Of a DNA stretch of 64,000 bases, positions 1-7,989 are shown one piece after another; position 1 is the stretch's first letter; each line of letters opens with the position of its first letter. Source of the stretch: Bin127 sp965220515 (GTDB lineage Bacteria; Chloroflexota; Dehalococcoidia; Lucifugimonadales; Lucifugimonadaceae); assembly GCA_965220515.1 (NCBI GenBank), contig OZ244831.1, positions 1,302,001 to 1,366,000 of the forward strand. The letters are read 5' to 3'. Below the pieces are notes generated by a model, which saw only the letters and a program-made list of their open reading frames with translations, had not been told where the DNA came from and did not search any database. The position numbers and the translations under genes were made by a program.

Positions 1-283
1 CTATCACCTGCCCAGGATCGTTAACGCCAGGGGTACCCGCGTCAGAAACCAACGCTACATCGCCATCGTCAAGCAAATGTACGATCCGATCCACGTCTTT
101 CTCGGTAGATCGTCGGTGAAAACTGATTAATTTCGCAGGCGCTTCAATCCGATCAAGCAGTTTGCGCGTCACACGCGTGTCCTCAGCAACGACTGCTGGC
201 ACCGTCCTAAGCAATTCAAGTGCCCGTAGTGTGAGGTCGTCGAGGTTGCCAATCGGAGTAGCGACAATGTACAGCGTCGGCAT
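1..283 (-). CDS. rsmI: RsmI, 16S rRNA C1402 2'-O-ribose methyltransferase (N-terminal part, cut by window edge)
   Basis: The reverse strand from the ATG at 283 reads 94 codons without a stop and runs off the window start. The translation begins MPTLYIVATPIGNLDD and continues with VAEDTRVTRKLL, SFHRRSTEKD and VALVSDAGTPGVNDPG. These are the hallmark N-terminal motifs of the RsmI branch of the tetrapyrrole-methylase-fold family, including the SDAGTPG loop that shapes the S-adenosylmethionine pocket. RsmI methylates the ribose of C1402 in the decoding centre of 16S rRNA in the cytoplasm. The C-terminal two thirds lie outside the window, so intactness cannot be judged. The upstream neighbour on the same strand is an exported Ig-like protein about 195 bp away, so rsmI probably has its own promoter. 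Confidence 0.93.
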   Translation of the reverse strand, partial: MPTLYIVATPIGNLDDLTLRALELLRTVPAVVAEDTRVTRKLLDRIEAPAKLISFHRRSTEKDVDRIVHLLDDGDVALVSDAGTPGVNDPGQVI

Positions 284-313
284 TCTGGGTTTAGATTACT
301 ATGACGCAACCTT

Positions 314-433
314 ATGCGCGACCTCCACACCGCTGTCCTGATGCGCGAGCACGGCACCAGTCAGATCCGCACCCTCGACACCGACTTATACCGCTTCCCG
401 TTCCTGACGGTGATTGATCCGCTTAGGGAGTAA
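314..433 (+). pseudogene. C-terminal relic of a PIN-domain (VapC-type) toxin
   Basis: A 39-codon frame on the plus strand lies in the gap between rsmI and the Ig-like gene. Its translation, starting at an in-frame ATG, includes DLHTAVLMREHGTSQIRTLD followed by TDLYRFPFLTVIDPLRE and a TAA stop. This matches the usual end of VapC-like PIN toxins: the last alpha helix, a strand with a conserved acidic residue, then F-P and D-P-L. The N-terminal half with the other catalytic aspartates is missing and a stop (TGA, in-frame upstream) blocks extension. It is therefore a decayed toxin fragment, not a working gene. The family assignment is by pattern recognition only. Confidence 0.6.
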
Positions 434-478
434 ATCCGCGCGGATTGGTATTTGGATTCACCGAAATGTTGTTCGTGG

Positions 479-2308
479 TTACGGGCAGAGACAATTATCA
501 GCGTATTTAACCCAAATTCCCGCGCCTATTGTCACCGCATCATTGGGTGCCAAACTATGGAATTCAGCTTCAATCGGGTCCCAAACGAAGAAATTGCGGT
601 CGGAACCTAGGTATGCCTCGGCAGTAACGATGGTGCCGTCGTGGTTTCGAAGTGGTTCACCAAAGTTATTTTGAGTCTGTACGCCGTTTTCGTCGGTGAC
701 ACCGACGAAACACCACTCCTCCTTGTACGGGCATGGTAAATCGTTCCTGTCAGTTTCAGCAATCACTCTTTGGGTCAGTTTGATCGGCTGTTTGATGAAT
801 TGAGATGAGTTGACCCAGTAACCCCGATCAGCAACAACCTCGGACACCTTGGGTCCGAGGTCGATCAAAGGTTCCCAAGAATCTTCAGTCCGCAATGACA
901 CCGCCCATGGGCTCTGAGGTGAAGCAGGGTCCCACGAGACGACCATTTCGATTGCCGGATCAGTGAAGACGTTCTCGATCGCTGGATCTACCGGATCGGC
1001 AGGGGTAGACACCGCGTTCCATCCAGCGACCAAAGGTAGGACGAAATCGCCGCGCTGCGTTGTTTCGAAATGGAATTCGAAATTCGTTTCATTCCCTGCA
1101 GAATCTTTGGCTTTGACTTCAACGCTGTGGTGCCCTTGATTCATGCTCAGTGGCCAATAGACGAATTCGTTGTCTCTGACGAATTCGAACGCGTCGACAA
1201 TCTCCTCACCGTCGAATATGACGGATGCTAGACTGACCGGAGTAGCTTCTGGGAATTCGAGCAACACGAACGGGCGTCGCTTGCGTATGACTGATCCGTC
1301 TGGCGGATGGATTTTTACTTGCTCCAAAAGCACTTCGGAACCGAAACGGGTATCGAACCCGAAATCCCCTTTCGCTGTTGACCAATTGGAAACCGTCTCG
1401 CCGAACCGTTCATATCGCGATCGATCGCGACCATATGCAACAACCGCAAGTTCGCCATCCCTGAAGCTCGTCGTCGAACCTGTCGGATTACGCCATGTAA
1501 ATTCCCACATTTCACCCGGACGCGAGTTGGCTACATCTTCAGTCAACTCGAACACATCATCCATTCCATCACCATCTGCGTCGTAACCGCATGTGTATTC
1601 GGTACTTCCCGGTTCTTGAGGCTTGCTTGGAAAGGCACCGTTACGGTTCGCTATGAAATCGTCAATGTCACGCTCAACGTCTCGTCCGTCAACACTCTCG
1701 GTCCACTTCAGGCTCCCGCAAACCACGACTACTCGCGGCGCCCCCTGTAAAGGCTCGTCGGATGTGATTCGGACATCAATGGTGTCTTTCGTCAAACGAT
1801 CGGGTCCCTCATCGCCCGTACCTATCCCAGAACCGCCGCTCAATCTAACCGTCAAACGCGGTGCAATTCCATCCTTGATCTGCACAAATCCCAACTTCCG
1901 TTTGTTGGTCGAGTTGCCAGCCAAGTCCTCCACTTCCTCTCCCTCCGCGATTCCCACGATCGGCGTCACGTCGGAAGCCAACTCATTGCGAAGTCGCAAG
2001 AACACATATCGACCCTCAACCCGGGTTTCGACTATCTCGGCAAAAGATCCGTCATTCAGCGACACTTCGAATGTGTCGACGGACACCGTTTCAGGCGCGA
2101 TGTCGCCATCGAAAACCACCGTGATGCCGTGGCGATTAACGATCGGAAGTCCATCGTCGTCTAACCCGAAATAGCCGGTTACAGAACTATGACTATGGTT
2201 CTCGGCGAAAACCGACGGCATGAACGTTATGATGCCGATGACAGTAAGGAACAGGAATGCAACTAATGCGATTCCGCCAATCAGGGATTTACTGCGTTTT
2301 GGCATCAT
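479..2308 (-). CDS. Exported protein with bacterial Ig-like domains, function unknown
   Basis: A 609-residue protein. It opens with a basic start and a hydrophobic stretch (about residues 10-30) ending FMPSVFAEN, a clear Sec signal peptide with an A-x-A-like cleavage site. Residues about 40-150 read like an SbsA/Big_5-type Ig-like domain (VVFDGDIAPETVS, LRNELASDVTPIVGI, DLAGN). A second Ig-like unit near 330-410 ends HHSVEVKAKDSAGNETNF. An acidic, Ca-binding-like stretch DADGDGMDD lies near residue 245. The C-terminal 200 residues (WNAVSTPADP, GYWVNSS, GIWVKYADN) look like a cell-surface module. No LPxTG, PEP-CTERM or membrane anchor is visible at the end. It may be a secreted or loosely surface-attached protein. 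The first of two adjacent methionines is taken as start. lipA lies immediately upstream on the same strand, 42 bp away. Confidence 0.8.
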   Translation of the reverse strand: MMPKRSKSLIGGIALVAFLFLTVIGIITFMPSVFAENHSHSSVTGYFGLDDDGLPIVNRHGITVVFDGDIAPETVSVDTFEVSLNDGSFAEIVETRVEGRYVFLRLRNELASDVTPIVGIAEGEEVEDLAGNSTNKRKLGFVQIKDGIAPRLTVRLSGGSGIGTGDEGPDRLTKDTIDVRITSDEPLQGAPRVVVVCGSLKWTESVDGRDVERDIDDFIANRNGAFPSKPQEPGSTEYTCGYDADGDGMDDVFELTEDVANSRPGEMWEFTWRNPTGSTTSFRDGELAVVAYGRDRSRYERFGETVSNWSTAKGDFGFDTRFGSEVLLEQVKIHPPDGSVIRKRRPFVLLEFPEATPVSLASVIFDGEEIVDAFEFVRDNEFVYWPLSMNQGHHSVEVKAKDSAGNETNFEFHFETTQRGDFVLPLVAGWNAVSTPADPVDPAIENVFTDPAIEMVVSWDPASPQSPWAVSLRTEDSWEPLIDLGPKVSEVVADRGYWVNSSQFIKQPIKLTQRVIAETDRNDLPCPYKEEWCFVGVTDENGVQTQNNFGEPLRNHDGTIVTAEAYLGSDRNFFVWDPIEAEFHSLAPNDAVTIGAGIWVKYADNCLCP

Positions 2309-2350
2309 CTCCTGCGTGCTCCCAGGAAATGAAATACGCCGAATGACTGC

Positions 2351-3304
2351 CTACCGTTTCGCCAGTAAAGCGTCGATAGCGGATTCGTGTTGCTCGTCGG
2401 CATGATACGACGACCTTACCAACGGCCCAGATGCGACGTGCTTGAACCCCATCTCCATCCCGACGCGGGCAAATTCCCCGAACTCGCTGGGATGATAGAA
2501 GCGTATCAGCGGATGATGTCGCTCCGATGGGCGCAGATATTGACCGATCGTCAGCAAATCGCAATCGACATCACGCAGATCGCGCATCGTCTGGTAGACC
2601 TCGTCTTTCGTCTCGCCAAGGCCAACCATCATGCCCGACTTGGTCGGCATCTGCGGATCGATCTCTTTCACACGGTGTATGAGTTCTAACGACAGGTCGT
2701 AATCACCCTTAGGACGCACCTTACTGAAAATCCTACGCGGGGCTTCGATATTGTGGTTCAATACCTCCGGTCCAGCGTCGACCACGCGCTTCAACGCGGT
2801 CCGCTCGCCCCCAAAGTCGGGTATTAAAACCTCAACTTTGCACTCCGGCGACAACCGGTGGATCTGGGTTATCGTCATCGAAAATATCGATGAGCCGAAA
2901 TCGGGTAAGTCGTCGCGGTCGACGGACGTCACTACCGTGTACTTCAGGTCCATCGCTCGAACGGTCTGCGCCAATCGGAACGGCTCGGCCCAATCCACAT
3001 TCTGTTCTCCCGGCCATCCGGTCTTGACGTTGCAATAAGAGCAAGCGCGCGTACATGTATCGCCGAGAATCATGAAGGTGGCGGTACGACGTTCCCAGCA
3101 GTCACCGATGTTAGGGCACGCCGCCTCTTCGCACACCGTATGCAAGGCCGAACTGCGGAAGCGCTTCTTAAGATCGGTGTAGTTCTCGCCGCCCGGGGCC
3201 CGCACTTTGAACCATTCCGGCAATCTCCGCTTCGCGGGTCGTGGCGCGCCATTGCGCGAAATCGTCCACGGTTTGACGGTCGGCTCTGGGAGTGTTTGGG
3301 TCAA
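2351..3304 (-). CDS. lipA: Lipoyl synthase
   Basis: A 317-residue radical SAM enzyme that inserts two sulfurs into octanoyl groups on the E2/GcvH lipoyl domains. Both iron-sulfur cluster motifs are present: the auxiliary cluster C-x4-C-x5-C at C58, C63 and C69 (VCEEAACPNIGDCWERRTAT), and the radical SAM CxxxCxxC at C84, C88 and C91 (DTCTRACSYC). The C-terminal RSSYHA motif carries the serine that ligates the auxiliary cluster. Length is normal for the family. lipB and the GcvH or E2 substrates are not in the window. It faces away from the RNA methyltransferase at 3457; the 150-bp gap between them should hold both promoters. Transcription could continue into the exported Ig-like gene 42 bp downstream. 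Confidence 0.97.
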   Translation of the reverse strand: MTQTLPEPTVKPWTISRNGAPRPAKRRLPEWFKVRAPGGENYTDLKKRFRSSALHTVCEEAACPNIGDCWERRTATFMILGDTCTRACSYCNVKTGWPGEQNVDWAEPFRLAQTVRAMDLKYTVVTSVDRDDLPDFGSSIFSMTITQIHRLSPECKVEVLIPDFGGERTALKRVVDAGPEVLNHNIEAPRRIFSKVRPKGDYDLSLELIHRVKEIDPQMPTKSGMMVGLGETKDEVYQTMRDLRDVDCDLLTIGQYLRPSERHHPLIRFYHPSEFGEFARVGMEMGFKHVASGPLVRSSYHADEQHESAIDALLAKR

Positions 3305-3456
3305 TTGAGAGTTCGGAGCGATTGTGTTAGGAGCGCCATCTTACGCCGCCGATCACTATAGTTTCAGAGTATCAAAACGCTCAGTTATATATTGGGATTC
3401 GACCCCTTGGCCCATTCGAGTGCAAAGGATAACGGGCGGAGAACGAAGCGCGGAAT

Positions 3457-4728
3457 GTGGCGTTCGTCGAATCTGAAATGGCGAAACGAAAGCACAGGAA
3501 CCGTTACCGCGGACCAGACCTCACATCTAATCTAGCGGTCGAGATCGGAGACACGCTGGAGCTACAGGCAGGCGATTTCGATGAGCGTGGGCTCGCCACC
3601 GCCGAATACGAAACTGCTCCAGTAACCATCTCAGGTGCCATTCCTGGCGAAAAAGTCTCCGCAAGAGTCTTCAAGATTTATCCGGATCGCATCGCCACTC
3701 TCGCCGAAAACGTCGAACGTGCATCTGAACATCGCGTCGAGCCAAAGTGTGTCTACTTTGGCGAGTGTTCCGGGTGCCAATGGCAGCACGTCGACTACGT
3801 TCGCCAGCTCGAGATCAAGCGAGACATCGTCGTTCGCGCACTGTCGCAATACGAAGATTTACGTGACACCCCGGTTGCAGAAACGATGCCGTCGCCAAAG
3901 CGCTTCCACTACCGCAATCACGCTCGTTTCACGGTCGGCCGGGGCGGCGAGAACGGTGTCGCTGGGTACAAGAACGCCGACAGTCGTCGCTTCGTACGAG
4001 TCGACGAGTGCGCCATCATGGACGAACGCATCAATGCAACCTTGTCGCAACTTCAAGGCCGTCTCAACCGGATGACGCAGTTCTCAATTCGCGTGGGCAG
4101 CAACACTGGCGACACCACAATTCAACCGCTGTTGCCGACCGAGATCCAAGACGTTCCATCCGGACGCCAAAAATACGTCGAAGAAGTCAAGGGTGCCAGG
4201 TTCCAAGTCGCAGCCTCCTCCTTCTTTCAAGTCAACACCGCACAGCTGTCAGAGGTCGTGGACGAGATCGTCTCGATCCTCGAGTTGGACGGCAACGATA
4301 CTCTCGTCGACCTCTATTGCGGCGTCGGAACCTTTACTCGCCTCCTTTCTCCCTATGTCAAGTCGGTGATTGGAATCGAAGAATCGGCATCAGCAATCTC
4401 GGATGCCAAAGTTAACTGCGCCGATGTCGACAACGTGACGTTCATCGAAGCCAAGGCCGAACTCGCGGCGGTCGAACTCGCCAAATCTGGACAAGCTGTT
4501 GACATCGCGATCATCGATCCACCGCGAATCGGCTGCCATCCTCAAGCTTTGGACGCTCTTAAAACACTCGCTCCGCGCCAGATAATGATGGTTTCGTGCA
4601 ATCCCATAACGATGGCTCGCGACCTGAATGCTCTTTGCGAGAGCGGATTTAGACTGGTATCAGTCCGCCCCGTCGACATGTTTCCGCAGACGAGACACGT
4701 CGAATCTCTCGCCCTCTTGGAGAAATAA
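3457..4728 (+). CDS. RNA (uracil-C5-)-methyltransferase of the TrmA/RlmC/RlmD family
   Basis: A 423-residue class I SAM-dependent enzyme that makes m5U in rRNA or tRNA. An N-terminal TRAM domain (about residues 28-88, with SGAIPGEKVSARV) is followed by the Fe-S motif C98-x5-C104-x2-C107 and a fourth cysteine at about C185. The SAM motif DLYCGVGTF is at about 285-293, the substrate motif IIDPPR near 352-357, the catalytic nucleophile is C381 in SCNP, and the end reads FPQTRHVE. The iron-sulfur ligands favour an RlmD/RlmC-type enzyme over TrmA, but the exact base cannot be read from sequence. The start is GTG at 3457; an in-frame ATG at 3478 is an alternative and neither has a strong Shine-Dalgarno site. 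Confidence 0.93.
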   Translation: MAFVESEMAKRKHRNRYRGPDLTSNLAVEIGDTLELQAGDFDERGLATAEYETAPVTISGAIPGEKVSARVFKIYPDRIATLAENVERASEHRVEPKCVYFGECSGCQWQHVDYVRQLEIKRDIVVRALSQYEDLRDTPVAETMPSPKRFHYRNHARFTVGRGGENGVAGYKNADSRRFVRVDECAIMDERINATLSQLQGRLNRMTQFSIRVGSNTGDTTIQPLLPTEIQDVPSGRQKYVEEVKGARFQVAASSFFQVNTAQLSEVVDEIVSILELDGNDTLVDLYCGVGTFTRLLSPYVKSVIGIEESASAISDAKVNCADVDNVTFIEAKAELAAVELAKSGQAVDIAIIDPPRIGCHPQALDALKTLAPRQIMMVSCNPITMARDLNALCESGFRLVSVRPVDMFPQTRHVESLALLEK

Positions 4729-4763
4729 GGGTCGAAACAATCGCCGACCACATCGTAGTCGCC

Positions 4764-5489
4764 ATGTCAAACTCTGACACCGCAATCGCGTCCCCCAATA
4801 GCGAATTTGGCGAAGAAGCGCGCGGCGGAAACGTTCGATTCATCCTCGCATCCGGTTCAGAGCGCCGAAGAGACATCATGGCGCTAGCCGGACTGACCTT
4901 CGTAGCGTTGGACGGTTTAGGCGGTGATTCCGAAATCACCTCCGATGTAGAGCCCGATGTCCACAAACTCATACGCAAAAACGCCCAGACAAAACTGGAT
5001 GCAGCCGTAGCGGCCACTAGGAATCGTATGCCGTGGGACACCGTGGTTATCGCCGCCGACACCGTCGTCGCTCTTGACGGGGACGTTCTCGGCAAGCCCA
5101 ATGACCGCGACGAGGCGGTCGAGATGCTTCGAAAGTTGCGAGGAAGGCAGCATAAGGTCGTCACCACGGTCGCCGTAACTTACGCGCCGCATCGTCAACG
5201 CGGAGAATCATTGGCACACACGGTCGTCACCAAAGTGAACATGCGAGAGTACGACAACTCCGAGATTTACGACTACGTCGCGACAGGATTGCCTTACGAC
5301 CGAGCTGGAGCCTACGGTGTCCAAGACGGCGGGTTCAATCCATCTGAATCGGTCATCGGTTGCTATCTCAACGTCGTCGGACTGCCGCTCTGCGCAGTCC
5401 GTGCCATGTTGCCATCTAGATCGTGCACATTTGCCAACGCCCACATCTACGCTACCTGTGCCGCACATGAGGAGATGAGCAAGCAGTGA
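4764..5489 (+). CDS. maf: Maf-family nucleotide pyrophosphatase
   Basis: A 241-residue Maf/HAM1-fold enzyme that hydrolyses non-canonical or modified nucleoside triphosphates (dTTP/UTP or m7GTP types) to monophosphates. The family signature FILASGSERRRDIM is at about 26-39. The catalytic region AADTVV contains D99, GKP lies near 110, and DRAGAYGVQDGG is the usual C-terminal signature. Most Maf proteins begin close to the LASGS motif. Here about 22 extra residues precede it, with no internal start codon that would remove them. The gene starts 36 bp after the RNA methyltransferase and its stop overlaps the next start (GTGA, 5486-5489), so it is translationally coupled to the Tat genes. Confidence 0.95.
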   Translation: MSNSDTAIASPNSEFGEEARGGNVRFILASGSERRRDIMALAGLTFVALDGLGGDSEITSDVEPDVHKLIRKNAQTKLDAAVAATRNRMPWDTVVIAADTVVALDGDVLGKPNDRDEAVEMLRKLRGRQHKVVTTVAVTYAPHRQRGESLAHTVVTKVNMREYDNSEIYDYVATGLPYDRAGAYGVQDGGFNPSESVIGCYLNVVGLPLCAVRAMLPSRSCTFANAHIYATCAAHEEMSKQ

Positions 5490-5935
5490 ATTTCCTCGGC
5501 ATTGGTGGCCTTGAACTAATCGTCGTGTTCATCATTGGATTGCTCGTAGTCGGACCCGTCCGGTTAGTCGAAGGAGTCCGGACAGCCCGCAAGTACATGA
5601 CAGAACTGAGGAGGCAACGCGAAGAGCTGACGCAGATGGTCGAAGAAGCGGTTGATATTGAAGGAATTCGAGAGCATCTCGACCAGGACGGATTGTTGGA
5701 TGACGTCCGCGACCTGACATCGGAACTCAACGACATCCGCGAAGACGCTCAAAGCATAGCTACCGATGCCACCGAACTTAAGTCGCTAGCACGTTCGGTA
5801 GTCAGACCTGGTGGTTACTCCAGAACTGCACCAGATCCGAAAACACCAAAGCGGTCGACTGATGTTTCGCCGGAACCCTCTCCCGCAGAGGCTAATACCG
5901 AAACCAAACCCGAAGGTTCTGGAGCGTCGTCGTGA
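5486..5935 (+). CDS. tatB: TatB-like twin-arginine translocase subunit
   Basis: A 149-residue single-span protein. A short N-terminus (MNFLGIGGLELIVVFIIGLL) forms the membrane segment, followed by the G-P hinge (VVGPVRLVEGVRTARKYMTEL), a long charged amphipathic helix region to about residue 105, and a low-complexity Pro/Glu/Ser tail. The length and extended helix favour TatB over TatA. In Tat export it docks with TatC to recognise twin-arginine signal peptides at the cytoplasmic membrane. The start is GTG, overlapping the maf stop by 4 bp; its own stop overlaps the tatC start in the same GTGA arrangement. The three genes therefore form one tightly coupled operon. Confidence 0.9.
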   Translation: MNFLGIGGLELIVVFIIGLLVVGPVRLVEGVRTARKYMTELRRQREELTQMVEEAVDIEGIREHLDQDGLLDDVRDLTSELNDIREDAQSIATDATELKSLARSVVRPGGYSRTAPDPKTPKRSTDVSPEPSPAEANTETKPEGSGASS

Positions 5936-6714
5936 AGGACCGGCCGACCCAGTTGATGTCCCACTTTGCGGAGCTGAAGAAACGGCTCTACATCTCAGTT
6001 GCGGCTATCTTGATCGCGACGATTTTAGCGTTTGCATTTTATCGACCAATACAAGATTTCGTCCAACGCCCCGCGATCGATGCTCTCGAAAGAGTCCGTC
6101 CTGAGGATCCAGCAAGGCTGGTCCAGCTCGACATCACTGAAGGTTGGACGGTGACCGCAAAGGTATCGGTGCTCGTAGGATTCGCCGCTGCCTTCCCAGT
6201 GGTCCTGTACCAGATAGTCATGTTTGTCCGTCCAGGCTTGAAGGGCAACGAACGGCGCACGCTATACCTCCTGCTTCCCGGCGGCACCCTGTTGTTCATC
6301 GCCGGCGCGGCGTTCGCGTACTACGTGGCAATCCCGCCTGCGATCCATTTCCTGCTGCAGTTTGGCGGCGAGATCGCTTTGGTTACGCCGCGACTATCGT
6401 CCTACGTGAGCCTAGTCTCGACGCTCATGATCTGGCTTGGCTTGATCTTCGAAATCCCAATTGCGATGTTTATATTGGCGAAGCTCGGAATCCTGAGACC
6501 TAATAGCCTGTCGAAACAGCGGCGCTGGGTCATCCTATTCGCCTTTGTTCTCGCGGCGATTGTGACGCCAACCGTCGATCCAGTGACGCAAACTCTCGTG
6601 GCCGGTCCAATAATCGTTCTATTCGAACTCGGCCTGTTGCTTACGAGATTCGCAACGCGGAAAACCGAAGCCGAGAAAACAACCGACCGAAAAGTCGCGG
6701 ACGCGGGCAGTTAG
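5932..6714 (+). CDS. tatC: TatC, twin-arginine translocase core subunit
   Basis: A 260-residue protein with six predicted membrane segments. The N-terminal MSHFAELKKRLYIS matches the conserved H-F-x-E-L-[KR]-x-R signature of TatC, which forms the signal-peptide binding site. Further conserved pieces are FVRPGLKGNERR, preceding a helix pair, and the late IVTPTVDPVTQ. It is the membrane receptor for folded Tat substrates. The start is GTG at 5932, overlapping the tatB stop. The stop at 6712-6714 overlaps by 4 bp the stop of the convergent tatA gene, so there is no room for a terminator between the two operons. Confidence 0.97.
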   Translation: MKDRPTQLMSHFAELKKRLYISVAAILIATILAFAFYRPIQDFVQRPAIDALERVRPEDPARLVQLDITEGWTVTAKVSVLVGFAAAFPVVLYQIVMFVRPGLKGNERRTLYLLLPGGTLLFIAGAAFAYYVAIPPAIHFLLQFGGEIALVTPRLSSYVSLVSTLMIWLGLIFEIPIAMFILAKLGILRPNSLSKQRRWVILFAFVLAAIVTPTVDPVTQTLVAGPIIVLFELGLLLTRFATRKTEAEKTTDRKVADAGS

Positions 6715-6917
6715 TCAGACTTCTCGACGTCTGTCACATCCGCCTTCTTCTCATCCGCGTTTTCTGCGTTGTCCTTGTTGCCGATGCTACCGCGGAACTC
6801 TTTGATGGCGGTGCCGATACCTCGTCCGACTTCCGGCAGTCGTCCAGCGCCGAAGATGATAAGCACCACCACGACGATCAGGAAAATCTCAAGTGGGCCT
6901 ATGCCTCTGCCAAACAT
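6711..6917 (-). CDS. tatA: TatA, twin-arginine translocase pore subunit
   Basis: A 68-residue protein with one N-terminal membrane helix (PLEIFLIVVVVLIIFGAGRL), the F-G hinge, the short amphipathic helix LPEVGRGIGTAIKEFRGSI and an acidic tail. This is the standard TatA plan. TatA oligomerises to let folded twin-arginine substrates cross the membrane. Here it is encoded separately from tatB-tatC and converges on tatC with overlapping stop codons. lexA is upstream on the same strand, 171 bp away, so tatA could be read partly from the lexA promoter. Confidence 0.95.
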   Translation of the reverse strand: MFGRGIGPLEIFLIVVVVLIIFGAGRLPEVGRGIGTAIKEFRGSIGNKDNAENADEKKADVTDVEKSD

Positions 6918-7039
6918 GTCATGCTGAACCTTGGAGTGCGGTGATTTCGGGTCGGATGGTTAACTTCGATGACGAAACGTCAAGATTGATTGTAACCGAC
7001 CCGTGAACTCCCACGATTTCAACTGCGCGTCGATGCGTC

Positions 7040-7068
7040 TTGGCTGGACGAAGTTAGCGCCCAGCCAA
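7040..7068. terminator. Inverted repeat downstream of lexA, possible terminator
   Basis: TTGGCTGG at 7040-7047 and CCAGCCAA at 7061-7068 form a perfect 8-bp stem with a 13-nt loop, about 20 bp after the lexA stop on the minus strand. No T-run follows in the lexA direction, so intrinsic termination would be weak; it could instead protect a transcript end. Confidence 0.35.
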
Positions 7069-7088
7069 TATTACCGTATGTCTGGCTT

Positions 7089-7715
7089 TCAGTAACGCCT
7101 CACTACACCGATGACTTTGCCTTCGATGCTGACGTCTTTGGCATCCTCGATCAAAGGATCGTAGTTCTTGTTGTCAGGCTGGAGCGTGACAGTCGGCCCG
7201 TTCGGGTAGTACCGCTTGACCGTGTGCTCTTCACGGCTGGAGACGTACGCGATGACCATGTCTCCCCGCTTGGCACGGTTGGTCTTCTCCATGATGATGA
7301 TGTCATCTTCCATGATGCCGGCATCGATCATCGAATCGCCAGTCACTTCGAGCGCGAAGGGGTCGCGCGCGTTCCCGACGAGCCAGTCCGGAAAATCGAT
7401 GGTGTCGAATTCGCTTACTTGGTCCCACTCGACGGCTTTGGGATCAGGCAACACTACAGTCGGGCCAGCGCCGACCATGCCGACAATCGGTATCCCCGAC
7501 TGAACATTCAACGACCGCGCGTTGCTGTTTCCCGACAGGAGGCCTTGTTCGATCATCGGTTTGACGTGATAGTTGACATTGGATGCGGAGCTGATGCCGA
7601 CCGCTTCAGCTATCTCGCGCAGGTTCGGGCCGTAGAGGTTTTCGCGCCGGTAGTCGCGAATGAACTCCCAGATCTGGCGTCGCACTTCTCTAGTCTTGGC
7701 TCTCGGTTTGGGCAT
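7089..7715 (-). CDS. lexA: LexA repressor (SOS regulator, self-cleaving)
   Basis: A 208-residue protein with an N-terminal winged helix-turn-helix (about 1-70) and a C-terminal S24 peptidase domain. The autocleavage site is A83-G84 in VGMVGAGP. The catalytic dyad is Ser128 in TGDSMIDAG and Lys167 in EHTVKRYY. In the cell it represses DNA-damage genes until RecA filaments trigger self-cleavage. The DNA-recognition helix region (SNVNYHVKPMIEQGLL) differs from the E. coli and B. subtilis types. This fits the unusual palindromes 40-60 bp upstream, which are probably its own operator. It is divergent from leuS. Confidence 0.95.
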   Translation of the reverse strand: MPKPRAKTREVRRQIWEFIRDYRRENLYGPNLREIAEAVGISSASNVNYHVKPMIEQGLLSGNSNARSLNVQSGIPIVGMVGAGPTVVLPDPKAVEWDQVSEFDTIDFPDWLVGNARDPFALEVTGDSMIDAGIMEDDIIIMEKTNRAKRGDMVIAYVSSREEHTVKRYYPNGPTVTLQPDNKNYDPLIEDAKDVSIEGKVIGVVRRY

Positions 7716-7752
7716 GGTTGGTGTGTTCCTCCGTAAGTCGATTGTTTTTGAT

Positions 7753-7777
7753 TACTACTATTGTAGTATATTCTACA
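7753..7777. promoter_or_regulatory. Two overlapping palindromes upstream of lexA, candidate LexA operator
   Basis: TACTACTATTGTAGTA (7753-7768) is a perfect 6+4+6 inverted repeat. TGTAGTATATTCTACA (7762-7777) is a perfect 5+6+5 inverted repeat that shares the central GTAGTA half-site. Together they form three evenly spaced half-sites about 40 bp upstream of the lexA start. LexA normally represses its own gene, so autoregulation is the simplest reading. The motif is neither the E. coli CTGT-ACAG box nor the Gram-positive GAAC-GTTC box. Confidence 0.6.
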
Positions 7778-7989
7778 TATGTGTGATCATATCAAGCAAA
7801 TTCAACAGTTTTACCCAAAATTCCCAATTTCGTCGAAATCCGACCCGCTTCACCATGCATATTGATCCGTTTCATCAGGGCAACGCACGACTGACCTGCA
7901 CTCGGGCTAACGTACGGTTGCATTAGAATCAATAACATTCGAAGCCCTTCAAGACCGACCCGGCACTCGCCTAGTTCGGAGAATCGTCG

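Noticed and set aside
7716..7989. T-box riboswitch before leuS (and likewise before ileS at 34041-34167)
   Set aside because: No conserved T-box sequence, specifier loop or terminator-antiterminator fold could be seen.
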